A stretch of DNA of 64,000 bases from Arcicella rosea (GTDB lineage Bacteria > Bacteroidota > Bacteroidia > Cytophagales > Spirosomataceae): contig NZ_JBEUMS010000013.1 in NCBI RefSeq assembly GCF_040543805.1, positions 153,339-217,338 of the forward strand. Reading direction: 5' to 3'. The translations under genes and the position numbers were made by a program. Shown piece after piece: positions 39,730-48,636 of the stretch (its first letter is position 1; each line of letters opens with the position of its first letter). The notes below the pieces were generated by a model. The model was not told the DNA's origin and did no database searches. It was given only the letters and a program-made list of their open reading frames with translations.

Positions 39730-40452
39730 CTAATTATCATTTATGGCGTTACTAGAAGTTTTGTGAGATGATTTTATTGGGAATATGTCTATGAAATAAC
39801 CTATTTGAAGAAAATCTCGACCTGTTTCATCATCAATTTTGTAGTCAAATTGGTGTAAATAACCAATTTGTATTGTTGAGACTTTTGTTGGTTTATAATT
39901 AATAGAAAATAGCATTCTATTTCTTTCAAAATAAGGTTCATTATCGGTAAAAAAGATTTCATTACTTAAATTAATTTGTAGAGGATTATATTCATCTTTT
40001 TGCTTGCCTAAAGGATATGATAATCCGAGCCTATATCTAAATCTATTGCGATAACCATTATTGGTAAATCTTAATTCAACTCTATATCGTTGCTCAATTT
40101 TAAATTTATTAATAGATTGATTTAGAATAACTTGTGGCCAAATTCTAAATTCATCATTATTTTTAGGTAAAACAAAATCTCCTCCTTCTCTGTAGGTTTG
40201 ATAACTACCTGTTCCAATGGTTAATGCAAGGTTTTTAGTGGACTTATAGTTAATCCCTCCTTTATATTCATAGTAATGAAAATTAGTGAAAAACTTTAAT
40301 GAACGAATTTGTCCTTCACCCCAAACACTCCATTTTTCATTGAGATTATATTTTACATTCAGAATACTCCAAGTACCTAAATCAAATGTTTGAGCCAAAG
40401 AATAATTCACTAATAAAGCATGCATAAGTAATACTAAATATAATTTCCTCAT
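39730..40452 (-). CDS. DUF2490 family outer-membrane beta-barrel protein
   Basis: A signal peptide (MRKLYLVLLMHALLVNYSLA) precedes about 220 residues of alternating beta-strands such as WSVWGEGQIRS, YEYKGGINYKS, KFKIEQRYRVELRF and TIQIGYLHQFDYKI, which match the DUF2490 family of Bacteroidota. The family has no proven function; its members are thought to form small outer-membrane barrels. It is transcribed alone, about 110 bp downstream of the MarR-like regulator gene on the same strand. Confidence 0.8.
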   Translation of the reverse strand: MRKLYLVLLMHALLVNYSLAQTFDLGTWSILNVKYNLNEKWSVWGEGQIRSLKFFTNFHYYEYKGGINYKSTKNLALTIGTGSYQTYREGGDFVLPKNNDEFRIWPQVILNQSINKFKIEQRYRVELRFTNNGYRNRFRYRLGLSYPLGKQKDEYNPLQINLSNEIFFTDNEPYFERNRMLFSINYKPTKVSTIQIGYLHQFDYKIDDETGRDFLQIGYFIDIFPIKSSHKTSSNAINDN

Positions 40453-40564
40453 CTATTTAAATTTTAATCACAAGTCCTTAATAACAATTTTCAGTTTGAT
40501 ATTAAAAAGTAATATTAAGTAGTAAATATTTATTTGTATAACTGTTAACAATGGGTATAATGAT

Positions 40565-41182
40565 TTAAATTTTCTTCCTCAGTTTTTCTATATCCCTGTT
40601 AGTATGCCTCCCGTGATACTCTACTAATTTCAATAAGATATGATGAAGTACATTTTTTTCCGCTATATCCAAAGCAGCTGTAAATTCTGTTGAAACCGCT
40701 CCCATTTGACCAAAAACTTTAGCAAGGATTTGTGTGCCTTTATCTGTTAATTTGATTTGTTTACTCCGTTTATCTAATTGATTTAACTCTTCAGAAATAA
40801 GGTTAGCCCTAACAAGTCTTTTTATTATTTCAAGCCCTGTTGACTTCTCGTGAACCATTAAGTCAATTAACTCAGACTTAGTACAGCTTTTTAAACCTAT
40901 TAACTTCGCTAAAAAAGAATACTCTTCGAAACTAAGATTCGTAGAGTATTCTAATACTTGTTTAGAGTACATCTTGACATAACGATGTAATAAACTGTTA
41001 AGCATTTCAATGCTATTTTCAGTATCGGTCTTATCGTATATCTTGTCAAAAACAATGCTATCATTATTATTTTCAATGGTAAGCCAAATTAGGAAAGTAT
41101 CTAAGTTTTTACTCGTGTCTTCGTTAGCATAATACTTTTCAACTTTAGTCATCAATAACTTTAAAAGTTCGAACTTCTCCAT
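40565..41182 (-). CDS. MarR-family winged-helix transcriptional regulator
   Basis: The 205 residues include a winged helix at about 95-165: LSFEEYSFLAKLIGLKSCTK, then SELIDLMVHEKSTGLEIIKR, then LVRANLISEELNQLDKRSKQ, followed by IKLTDKGTQIL. The beta-wing KRSKQIKLTDKG is typical of MarR proteins. The N-terminal 90 residues are longer than in a minimal MarR. It stands 80 bp downstream of the SbtA-type transporter gene and upstream of DUF2490, all on the minus strand, but the spacing does not prove an operon. Confidence 0.8.
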   Translation of the reverse strand: MEKFELLKLLMTKVEKYYANEDTSKNLDTFLIWLTIENNNDSIVFDKIYDKTDTENSIEMLNSLLHRYVKMYSKQVLEYSTNLSFEEYSFLAKLIGLKSCTKSELIDLMVHEKSTGLEIIKRLVRANLISEELNQLDKRSKQIKLTDKGTQILAKVFGQMGAVSTEFTAALDIAEKNVLHHILLKLVEYHGRHTNRDIEKLRKKI

Positions 41183-41262
41183 TTTACAATAGTACTTGGT
41201 TTACATAATGCTTAGCTTAATAACTCCTGATAGGAAAATGCGTCCATTAATAAAATATACAT

Positions 41263-42225
41263 TTAAAAATACTCAACAATTGCTAGGTAAATGGGCATTC
41301 CGAAAGTAATATTGAATGGAAAAGTTACCGCCAAAGCCATCGGTAAAAATAAACCGGGGTTTGCTTTGGGTACTGCAATTTTCATAGCAGCAGGTACGGC
41401 AATGTAAGACGCACTTGCCGCTAATATTGCAAAGATGAATCTATTGCCAACTTCGTGCGTAATAAAACCACTAGCAACAGCTACCCAACAACCATTAAAA
41501 AGAGGAATCAAAATAGCAAAAAGTACCGTAAACCAACCTGATTGATAAAAATTATTGATTTTTTTACCACTAATAATGCCCATATCTAAAAGGAAAATCG
41601 CTAAAAATCCTTTAAAAATATCAGTGGTAAAAGGTTTGATTCCTTGTGCTTGTTGCTCACTTGCTAGCAAGCCGATAACTAAGCTCCCGATAATCAAAAG
41701 TACACTTCCATTGGTCAAAGAATGTTTTATCACTGTTTTTAAACGTTGTGGAGTATCACTTTTACTTCCAAAAATCCGTATCAACACCACGCCAACAATG
41801 ATGGCTGGTGCTTCCATCATCGACATTACAGCTACCATGTATCCATTCATACTATGGTTTTGCATTTCCAAAAACGAGACCGCCGTTACAAAAGTTACTG
41901 CACTTACCGAGCCGTAGGCCGCACAAATTGCTCCTGCGTTTTCGATACTTAGCTTCTTTTTCAGGATGAAAAAACTATAAATAGGAATAATACAAGCCAA
42001 TAAAACACCAAAAAGTAAAGCCCAAATAATCTCAAGATTAAATGGGCTATGAGCCAACTCTTGCCCACCCTTGAAACCAATCGAAAACAAGAGATAAAGC
42101 GAAATGAATTTAGAGGAGTTTGGCGGAATTTCTAAATCACTCTTGAGTTGTACGGCAATTATTCCCAACACAAAAAATAGTAATGCTGGGTTGGTTAAAT
42201 TTTCAATCAGTAATTGTAAGTTCAT
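41263..42225 (-). CDS. SbtA-type sodium-dependent bicarbonate permease family protein
   Basis: This integral membrane protein of about 320 residues matches the Sbt_1 family: LLIENLTNPALLFFVLGIIA, ISLYLLFSIGFKGGQELAHS, AICAAYGSVSAVTFVTAVSF and MEAPAIIVGVVLIRIF, with around ten hydrophobic segments in two repeated halves. In cyanobacteria SbtA takes up bicarbonate with sodium; in other bacteria the substrate is usually untested. I prefer the ATG at 42225 (MNLQLLIENLTNPALLFFVL); the upstream ATG at 42282 adds a 19-residue polar stretch. It is divergent from the LysR gene, so that regulator probably controls it. Confidence 0.88.
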   Translation of the reverse strand: MNLQLLIENLTNPALLFFVLGIIAVQLKSDLEIPPNSSKFISLYLLFSIGFKGGQELAHSPFNLEIIWALLFGVLLACIIPIYSFFILKKKLSIENAGAICAAYGSVSAVTFVTAVSFLEMQNHSMNGYMVAVMSMMEAPAIIVGVVLIRIFGSKSDTPQRLKTVIKHSLTNGSVLLIIGSLVIGLLASEQQAQGIKPFTTDIFKGFLAIFLLDMGIISGKKINNFYQSGWFTVLFAILIPLFNGCWVAVASGFITHEVGNRFIFAILAASASYIAVPAAMKIAVPKANPGLFLPMALAVTFPFNITFGMPIYLAIVEYF

Positions 42226-42301
42226 ATCGTAAGGATTTAAGAATGGTATTTTATTATGGCAAAATTCTAAAAAGCCATTCATATATTTTTATTTATATTT
42301 G

Positions 42302-42316
42302 TAATGACAATCATTA
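42302..42316. promoter_or_regulatory. Candidate LysR operator between divergent genes
   Basis: A perfect dyad, TAATGA-CAA-TCATTA, lies nine bases before the LysR start and about 75 bases before the SbtA start. LysR-type regulators typically bind such dyads in the shared promoter and repress their own gene while controlling the divergent one. Confidence 0.5.
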
Positions 42317-42325
42317 AATATATTT

Positions 42326-43249
42326 ATGAACTATACTTTGCATCAGCTACAAGTATTCTTGAAAGTAACCCAAACACAGAGTATCACAAAGGCATCGGAA
42401 GAGTTGCACTTAACACAGCCTGCGGTGTCGATTCAACTCCGAAACTTTCAAGACCAATTCGATATTCCATTGACAGAAGTAGTTGGAAGAAAGCTATTTA
42501 TCACAGATTTTGGAAAAGAAATAGCTATTGCTGCCGAGCGAATTTTGGATGAAGTAAATGCCATTAATTTTAAAACATTGGCTTATAAAGGACAGCTATC
42601 TGGACGGCTAAAACTTTCTGTAGTTTCTACAGGGAAATATGTAATTCCTTACTTTTTAACCGATTTTTTGAAACAACATGAAGGTATAGAATTGATTTTA
42701 GATGTAACCAATAAAGCCAAAGTGCTAGAAAGTTTAGAGAATAATGAAGTAGATTTTTCATTAGTGTCTGTCTTGCCCGACAATTTACAGATTGAAAAAA
42801 TTGCTTTGATGCAAAACAAATTATTTTTGGTTGGGAACACACAAGAATCCTTTATCAATAAAAATTACGAGAAAGATATTTTTGAAACGCTGCCACTTAT
42901 CTATAGAGAAAAAGGCTCTGGAACAAGGCATACGATGGAAAAATATGTTGAAGAGAATAAAGTTTCGGTTAGAAAAAAGATGGAACTGACTTCCAACGAA
43001 GCAGTAAAGCAAGCAGTAATTGCGGGATTGGGTTATTCAATTATGCCACTGATTGGTATAAAAAATGAGCTACTCAACGGAGATTTACAAATCATTCCTG
43101 TCAACGGATTACCCATTATTACTACTTGGCATTTGATTTGGTTGAAAGGGAAAAATTTCTCACCAGTAGCAAAGGCTTTTCTAAATTACCTTCAAGAAGA
43201 AAAAACAAAAATCATTCATGATAAATTTAATTGGTTTGAAAAGTTTTGA
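42326..43249 (+). CDS. LysR-family transcriptional regulator
   Basis: The 307 residues have an N-terminal winged helix (1-60: LHQLQVFLKVTQTQSITKAS, then EELHLTQPAVSIQLRNFQDQ) and a C-terminal effector-binding domain (about 88-295, with KLSVVSTGKYVIPYFLTDFL and YREKGSGTRHTMEKYVEEN). The helix-turn-helix most resembles CbbR/CysB-like members that respond to small metabolites. Its divergence from the SbtA-type permease is a common arrangement, so I infer that it regulates that gene. Start and length are normal for the family. Confidence 0.92.
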   Translation: MNYTLHQLQVFLKVTQTQSITKASEELHLTQPAVSIQLRNFQDQFDIPLTEVVGRKLFITDFGKEIAIAAERILDEVNAINFKTLAYKGQLSGRLKLSVVSTGKYVIPYFLTDFLKQHEGIELILDVTNKAKVLESLENNEVDFSLVSVLPDNLQIEKIALMQNKLFLVGNTQESFINKNYEKDIFETLPLIYREKGSGTRHTMEKYVEENKVSVRKKMELTSNEAVKQAVIAGLGYSIMPLIGIKNELLNGDLQIIPVNGLPIITTWHLIWLKGKNFSPVAKAFLNYLQEEKTKIIHDKFNWFEKF

Positions 43250-43758
43250 TATGGAGACAAATAAAGTATTTTTATTTTTTGTAAAATCTACTTAGATTGT
43301 CCACGAAAAACAAACGCTTTGTCCTAATAAATACAAATGGTTTGGGCTTAAAAACGTTATCTCAAATAATAGTTCTCTTTGTACTTCCCAATCTTTTTCT
43401 TCCTCAATTATCATCAAGTCTAATTGCCCCACTCAACTAATGTTAATATATTTGTATAAAGTGTACTTACCTTCAAATAATAGTATCGCTTAACTATGCC
43501 TAACCAGAATCTAGGACAAATAGCACGTGCATCGACAGATAATTAATTTCTTGTGGATGGATTATTCAATATATTAGACGTATCACTCTTAGTGCTGGGG
43601 TTTGGGTTATCGTGAAAGAGTAATTAGCATAATTGGGCATCACCGATTACCTGCCGTTTGTATAGGAGAAAAACCAGGAAGTAAGCTAACAGTTTGTGAC
43701 AAGTTGGAAGAAGACATTTGAGGGGAAATTGCTGTAATGTTTATATAAATTTGCCAAC
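43250..43758. other. Gene-free stretch upstream of the AlbA_2 gene
   Basis: I saw no gene, strong repeat or terminator in these 509 bp. A short plus-strand run near 43640-43720 looks weakly coding (PAVCIGEKPGSKLTVCDKLE) but stops soon after and matches no family I recognise; it may be gene debris. A promoter candidate lies at the right end. Confidence 0.4.
43746..43753 (+). promoter_or_regulatory. Candidate -7 box (TAnnTTTG) for the AlbA_2 gene
   Basis: TAAATTTG matches the Bacteroidota -7 consensus and lies five bases before the ATG at 43759. If used, the transcript would start at or very near the start codon, giving a leaderless mRNA. The -33 element is not clear. Confidence 0.35.
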
Positions 43759-45261
43759 ATGAGTATCGAAAGAGTAAAACGTTTACTGAAAGATAAAGAA
43801 AATATCCGCCTTGAATTTAAGGAGGCAAAAACAGCATTACCCAAGAGTCTGTTTGAAACTATCTGTGCCATGCTCAACCGTGAAGGTGGGGATATTATTC
43901 TCGGAGCAAATGATAATGGCATTATTACAGGCATAGAAGTAAGCCTAATAGACGGTATGACAAAAGATTTGGTCAATTTATCAAACAATGCTCAAAAACT
44001 TGACCCTCCGTTTATCTTGTTCCCACAAACGTATGAAATAGATGGACATTGGCTTATCCATATTCAAGTACCTTCCAGCTCACAAATACATAAAACGGTC
44101 AATATTGTTTTCGACCGCAGTCACGATGGCGATTTTAAAGTGACACAAGCAAATCAGATTGCTCAAATTTACAACCGTAAAAGTTCCTATTTTACCGAGG
44201 GGACTATTTACTCAGCTTTGCGTTTTGAAGATTTTAATGAAGCTTTATTCCCAAAAATCAGGAATTTAATTCGTAGTCAAAACTATAGTCATCCATGGCT
44301 GACGCTAAGTGATAAACAGCTACTTGAAACCGCTGGTTTATGGAAACATGATTTTCAAAGTGGAAAAGAGGGTTATACCTTAGCAGCAGCTTTGTTGCTT
44401 GGGAAAGATACGGTTATTCAGCAGATTTTACCCCATTACAAAATAGACGCTTTGGTAAGAATTCAGGACCTTTATCGCTACGACGACCGTGCCTACATTC
44501 AAACTAATTTGATTGATGCTTATGAGGAATTGATGGCATTTGTAGCTAAGCACTTGCCCGATAAATTTTATATGGAAGGCGACCAAAGAGTAAGTTTACG
44601 TAATAAGATTTTCAGAGAAATCGTTGCCAACCTTATCGTTCACCGAGAGTATCTCAATGCTCAACCATGTAGCTTTACCATTTATGCTGACAGAGTAGAA
44701 GTTATCAATGCCAATAATCCACATGGTTACGGAATTATCGACCCCAACAACTTTAGTCCATTTACCAAAAATCCAACTATTGCCAAATTTTTCATACAAC
44801 TTGGTCGTGGTGATGAATTAGGTTCGGGCGTAATCAACGTCAATCGACTCATCAAATCATACGCTAAAGGAGGAGAAGTGCAGTTTATTGAAGGAGAAAT
44901 TTTTAAAACAATTATTCCCCTTAAATCAAAAATACTTGACGTTAAAAATAACGATGAGGATGCAAATGATATACTAAAAGGAGTAATTGAGGGAACAATT
45001 GATACAGTAATTGATACAGTAAATGATACAGTAAATGATACAGTAAGTAATACTGTAAAAATAAGAATGGTATCCATTATCAAAAAACTTTACGTAACAC
45101 CTGGTATTAACTCTAATGATTTAGCGAAAGACTTTGGAGTAGAAGCTGTAACGATAAGAAGAGACATTCAAAAAATAAAAAAATTAGTAGAAAATAGAGG
45201 TCCTAAACTTGGGTATGAGCTAACCGAATTTATGAAATCAAAATTAGATAAGAATCAATAG
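43759..45261 (+). CDS. AlbA_2 (Schlafen-like) domain and HATPase_c_4 regulator
   Basis: This 500-residue protein has an N-terminal AlbA_2/Schlafen-like domain (about 12-125: RLEFKEAKTALPKSLFETIC and GGDIILGANDNG), a middle region, an HATPase_c_4-like ATP-binding domain of the RecG-like family (about 275-385: NKIFREIVANLIVHREYLNA, then YADRVEVINANNPHG and LGRGDELGSGVINV) and a C-terminal winged helix (about 435-485). Such proteins are usually annotated as putative DNA-binding or transcriptional regulators; roles are poorly known and some sit in defence islands. The linker is encoded by 12-bp tandem repeats (45001-45060). It is transcribed alone. Confidence 0.82.
   Translation: MSIERVKRLLKDKENIRLEFKEAKTALPKSLFETICAMLNREGGDIILGANDNGIITGIEVSLIDGMTKDLVNLSNNAQKLDPPFILFPQTYEIDGHWLIHIQVPSSSQIHKTVNIVFDRSHDGDFKVTQANQIAQIYNRKSSYFTEGTIYSALRFEDFNEALFPKIRNLIRSQNYSHPWLTLSDKQLLETAGLWKHDFQSGKEGYTLAAALLLGKDTVIQQILPHYKIDALVRIQDLYRYDDRAYIQTNLIDAYEELMAFVAKHLPDKFYMEGDQRVSLRNKIFREIVANLIVHREYLNAQPCSFTIYADRVEVINANNPHGYGIIDPNNFSPFTKNPTIAKFFIQLGRGDELGSGVINVNRLIKSYAKGGEVQFIEGEIFKTIIPLKSKILDVKNNDEDANDILKGVIEGTIDTVIDTVNDTVNDTVSNTVKIRMVSIIKKLYVTPGINSNDLAKDFGVEAVTIRRDIQKIKKLVENRGPKLGYELTEFMKSKLDKNQ
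45001..45060 (+). repeat. Five 12-bp tandem repeats inside the AlbA_2 gene
   Basis: The unit GATACAGTAAAT is repeated as 45001-45012, 45013-45024, 45025-45036, 45037-45048 and a weaker 45049-45060. Each unit adds four residues (DTVN/I/S) to the linker between the ATP-binding and helix-turn-helix domains, so change in copy number would keep the frame. Confidence 0.85.
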
Positions 45262-45264
45262 AAT

Positions 45265-45525
45265 ATGGCACAAAATAGAGTATCAACCCAGAACTAGTCG
45301 AAATCCTAAGACCTGAACAAGGAAGAGTTTATTGAATACATTGTATGGCGTGACGCTCTTTAACATTTTGAGTCGTAGGGAACAACCTACGATAAGTTTG
45401 AGCCCAACTTTGTACCAAAGCTAAATTGGAAAACTGAACTTGAGCCTTTGCACTTCAGTCCTGATAACGTCAATACCTTGTTAGTGGCAAGTGGCTTTCG
45501 GATGTCCTTTGTTCGTTGTTTTTCA
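45265..45525 (+). pseudogene. Possible gene relic with several in-frame stops
   Basis: One frame from the ATG at 45265 reads MAQNRVSTQN, then DLNKEEFIEYIVWRDAL, HFES and GTTYDKFEPNFVPKLNWKTE with LEPLHFSPDNVNTLLVASGF, interrupted by four stop codons. The segments look coding in composition, unlike random AT-rich DNA. I do not recognise the family. It lies between the AlbA_2 gene and the convergent AraC gene. Confidence 0.3.
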
Positions 45526-46443
45526 GTTAAACGATTGTCTATATTCTAATGGCGAAAGTTGTGTCTTGGTTTTGAAAAGTTTGCTAAAAGATTGCGGATG
45601 CTCAAAACCTAATTCATAGGCAATTTCGCTAACCGATGAGTCTGTTGCGGATAGCTTTTCTTTTGCTTTTTCTATGATTGCGTTTTGGATATATTGTTGA
45701 GTGTTTAAACCTGTTAATGAACGAAGCATATCACTTAAATAGCGTTGTGATACTTTTAATTGTCTACTAATATATTTAACGGACGCCAACCCATTTTTCA
45801 AACTGCTTGCGTCTTCAAAATATCTGTTTAAGAGTGTGTCCAAAGAAGTTATGATGTCGTGATTGACTGTTTTTCTTGTGATGAATTGTCTATTGTAAAA
45901 ACGATTGCTGTAATTAAGTAGCAATTCTATTTGCGACACCAAAATGTCTTGGCTAAAATGATCAATATTGCTATCTAATTCAATGGTTATTGAAGCAAAC
46001 AAATTCTTTATAATTTCTTTTTCTTTTACCGACAAAAACAAAGCTTCTGAAACATTGTAGGAGAAAAACCCGTATTGATTTATGATAGTACCTAATGAAT
46101 AACGTCGTATAAAGTCAGCATGAAAATATAAAGCAAAACCTTCGTATCCTGCTATATCTTCTGGCGAATAAACAATTTGTTTGGGTTTCAAAAATGCTAA
46201 TCCGCCTTCTTCAAAATCGTAATATCCTTGTCCGTATTTTGTTTGTCCTTTGAATGTGGGCTTAAAAGAAATTTTATAAAAATCAAGACTTATTTTTTGT
46301 CCTTTTGGAAACATTTCAGTAAAAGCATTATTGTAATCAACCAATGCAATCAACGGATGCAAAGGTGCAGGAAGTCCGAATTCTCGTGCAAGTTGAGATA
46401 TACTTTTAATATGATTGATATTAGGTTGTCGTTGCATTTTCAT
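45523..46443 (-). CDS. AraC-family transcriptional regulator
   Basis: The 306 residues have an N-terminal cupin-like sensory part (about 30-170) and a C-terminal AraC helix-turn-helix pair (about 205-303: ASVKYISRQLKVSQRYLSDM, then LRSLTGLNTQQYIQNAIIEK and ISEIAYELGF-type SEIAYELGFEHPQSFSKLFK). It lies 12 bp after the SDR gene on the same strand, so the two form a small operon. It may regulate that oxidoreductase, although no effector can be predicted. Confidence 0.92.
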   Translation of the reverse strand: MKMQRQPNINHIKSISQLAREFGLPAPLHPLIALVDYNNAFTEMFPKGQKISLDFYKISFKPTFKGQTKYGQGYYDFEEGGLAFLKPKQIVYSPEDIAGYEGFALYFHADFIRRYSLGTIINQYGFFSYNVSEALFLSVKEKEIIKNLFASITIELDSNIDHFSQDILVSQIELLLNYSNRFYNRQFITRKTVNHDIITSLDTLLNRYFEDASSLKNGLASVKYISRQLKVSQRYLSDMLRSLTGLNTQQYIQNAIIEKAKEKLSATDSSVSEIAYELGFEHPQSFSKLFKTKTQLSPLEYRQSFN

Positions 46444-46455
46444 AGTTCCAATGTA

Positions 46456-47196
46456 TCAATTTTGTTTTGACGGACGAATGACAATATCGCCAACTTCAAC
46501 ATCTTTAGGCTGACTAATAGCGTAAATTACTGCATTTGCAATCGCTTCGGGACTTATAGCTAATTCTTCAACAGCTGTGGAAGCTACTGTTTTCATTTCT
46601 TCTGTATTTACGCTTTTAACCGCAAAATCTGTTTTTATATACCCAGGCGAAATCCCTGTAATTCTTATGCTTCCGTCCGACTCTTGGCGAAACGCTTCTA
46701 TAATAGTGCGAACAGCGTTTTTTGTTCCTGCATACACGCCTTGCGTTGGCACTATTTTTATACCCGAAGTCGAAATGATATTGACAATATGTCCTGATTG
46801 TTGTTTCTTAAAAATAGGAATTACAGCCGCCATACCATACAATGTTCCTTTGATGTTAATGTCAATCATTTCGTCCCAACCATCTGTATCTAATTCGTCA
46901 ATGCGACTAATACGGGCAACGCCTGCGTTATTTACAATCACGTCTAATTTGCCAAATTGGGTAATCGCTACATTTACCAACTGAACTAAGTCAGCTTTAT
47001 TACTTACATCGGTTTTTAAAAATACAGCTTCGCCTCCATTACTTTTAATTTCTTCCGCAACCTTTTCCAATTGTTCGGTATTTCTTGCAGCCAAAATAAC
47101 TTTTACACCATTCTCAGCCAATTTTATTGCTATGGCTTTCCCAATTCCTGCACTCGCTCCTGTAACGGCAGCTACCTTTTCTTTAAGATTTTGCAT
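46456..47196 (-). CDS. SDR-family NAD(P)-dependent oxidoreductase
   Basis: This 246-residue classical short-chain dehydrogenase has the Rossmann motif TGASAGIG (12-19), NNAG (89-92), and catalytic Ser142/144, Tyr155 and Lys159 (SGIKIVPTQGVYAGTKNAV), followed by SPGYIKTDF. It is a cytoplasmic enzyme that reduces or oxidises an alcohol/carbonyl; the substrate cannot be told. The AraC regulator follows 12 bp later. Upstream lies a repeat leader (47320-47461) shared with the membrane-protein gene at 48937-49680. A small frame (47413-47183) overlaps the SDR start but is not supported as a gene. Confidence 0.92.
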   Translation of the reverse strand: MQNLKEKVAAVTGASAGIGKAIAIKLAENGVKVILAARNTEQLEKVAEEIKSNGGEAVFLKTDVSNKADLVQLVNVAITQFGKLDVIVNNAGVARISRIDELDTDGWDEMIDINIKGTLYGMAAVIPIFKKQQSGHIVNIISTSGIKIVPTQGVYAGTKNAVRTIIEAFRQESDGSIRITGISPGYIKTDFAVKSVNTEEMKTVASTAVEELAISPEAIANAVIYAISQPKDVEVGDIVIRPSKQN

Positions 47197-47319
47197 ATTC
47201 CATCTGATTTAATTGTTCTGCAAAGTTCTTAATTGTCTCACTATGAAAAGTAGCCGAATTGGTACTTGTTGTAGTCAAATTGTTTGGGTAGTGTGGGTCG
47301 TCTTGCCATTGCCCTAACC

Positions 47320-47572
47320 CGCTAATATGCGAAACTTTTGTTGTACTTTTTGTATTATTTGTTCCAGTTTTTGTAATTCCTAAAGTAGGTGTATTCTTAG
47401 TAATTCTAAACAATTCTCTTAATTAAATTTAATTGGTAAAACGGACTAATAATTTTCAAAAGACTTACTTTAAAACATGGGTATAACTATAAATGAGAAA
47501 CAAGCTTTAAAAACAAAAAAAGCAGGCGAAAACCTGCTCTTCCAAATATCTTCAAGTCGAACGATAACTCCA
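47320..47572 (-). repeat. Intergenic module, copy 2 (leader plus terminator)
   Basis: Read along the minus strand, this block has a terminator hairpin (47521-47538) and a leader (47461-47320). The leader matches the one at 49852-49710 over about 142 bases, roughly four in five identical, including CGCTAATATGCG, TTTTTGTAATTCCTAAAGTA and AATTGGTAAAACGGACTAA. It links the WG-repeat gene's 3' side to the SDR gene's 5' side. Confidence 0.8.
47521..47538 (-). terminator. Rho-independent-type terminator after the WG-repeat gene
   Basis: AGCAGG and CCTGCT form a 6-bp stem with a 6-base loop. On the minus strand the stem is followed by TTTTTTTGTTTTT. It lies about 200 bp past the WG-repeat stop. Confidence 0.7.
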
Positions 47573-47732
47573 AAATGTATATCTGTACGCCTTCCACTAT
47601 TATTAATGTCCTCAAAACTTTCTTGAAACTTTTCTAATCATTGTAAAAAATGACTGGATGTCTCTGAACAAATTGCCTTATTAGACAAAGAATTACCTCT
47701 ACTTATCGTCATAATTCATCTGGATTATAGAA

Positions 47733-48575
47733 TTAGTCTTCATAATACTCAACCCCTGTCTTGATATTCCAAATTATTTCCTTTCCATTTTTTTTAACAC
47801 AAACAAATTGTTCGTCGTCTATGTATTGATTAGTATTTGGAAGAAGTTCTAAATCAAATTTTGGCTCTAAATAAACACGAGGCTTGCCCTTATCTATATT
47901 AAAAAGCGAATGTAAACCATATTTGCCTTCAAATTTCAATCTACCATCTTTTTCACTACGTTTTCCTATTCCTGTAAGAAGCACCGAATTAGATGATGTT
48001 ATATCTGAATTATAAATAGAACTCAAAAAGTCATAAATAAAAGGAATGAGTATATTTTCATTTTCATCAATAACCCCGTATTTTCCATTTTTGAGAGCAG
48101 TAAAGTATCTACTCCCATTTACTTCAAAATCAAACATCCTATCATAAACTGGAAGTTTGTCCTTTACTCCTTTTTTCCCATTTGCTTCTGAATAATCGTA
48201 TGGTTCTCTTGGTGCCATTAGGTCTGGTTCTAGTTCAATTAGCTCATCTATTTTATTAAATTTTTCATCAAAATAAACCTTTCCTGTATCTGAAAACGCC
48301 TTATATCCTTTTCCATCTTTCCCTACATATCTATACTGAATAGGTATGACAATCTCACCTTTTGCTGATATAAGTCCGACTTTTTTGTCTTTTACTACCA
48401 TTCCAGCTTGATTGTCAATAAGATAAGTAGCCATATCAAATTCAGGCTTTATAATAATCGTTTTATTTACGTCACTGTAACCCCATAAGTTTCCTTTACG
48501 ATAAGGAATTAACTTTTGAGCAAAAAGATTGAAATTGCTTAATAAAAGAATGATAATAACTGTGTGTTTTTTCAT
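47733..48575 (-). CDS. WG-repeat-containing exported protein
   Basis: A signal peptide (MKKHTVIIILLLSNFNLFAQ) is followed by 260 residues with WG-repeat units: YRKGNLWGYSDVNKTIIIKP, then VVKDKKVGLISAKGEIVIPI and LKNGKYGVIDENENILIPFI. WG repeats form a beta-strand array and are common in Bacteroidota secreted proteins of unknown role. Repeat modules flank it on both sides. Its leader contains a small hairpin (AGTGGCT/AGCCACT at about 48603-48628). Confidence 0.82.
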   Translation of the reverse strand: MKKHTVIIILLLSNFNLFAQKLIPYRKGNLWGYSDVNKTIIIKPEFDMATYLIDNQAGMVVKDKKVGLISAKGEIVIPIQYRYVGKDGKGYKAFSDTGKVYFDEKFNKIDELIELEPDLMAPREPYDYSEANGKKGVKDKLPVYDRMFDFEVNGSRYFTALKNGKYGVIDENENILIPFIYDFLSSIYNSDITSSNSVLLTGIGKRSEKDGRLKFEGKYGLHSLFNIDKGKPRVYLEPKFDLELLPNTNQYIDDEQFVCVKKNGKEIIWNIKTGVEYYED

Positions 48576-48636
48576 TTTGGTTGGATTGTTTTTTGATTAT
48601 CAAGTGGCTTTTATAGAGTAGCCACTAATGGTTGTA

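Noticed and set aside
47183..47413. 76-codon frame overlapping the SDR start
   Set aside because: Its first part is the repeat leader, whose copies differ mainly by residue-changing substitutions, so there is no sign of protein conservation.
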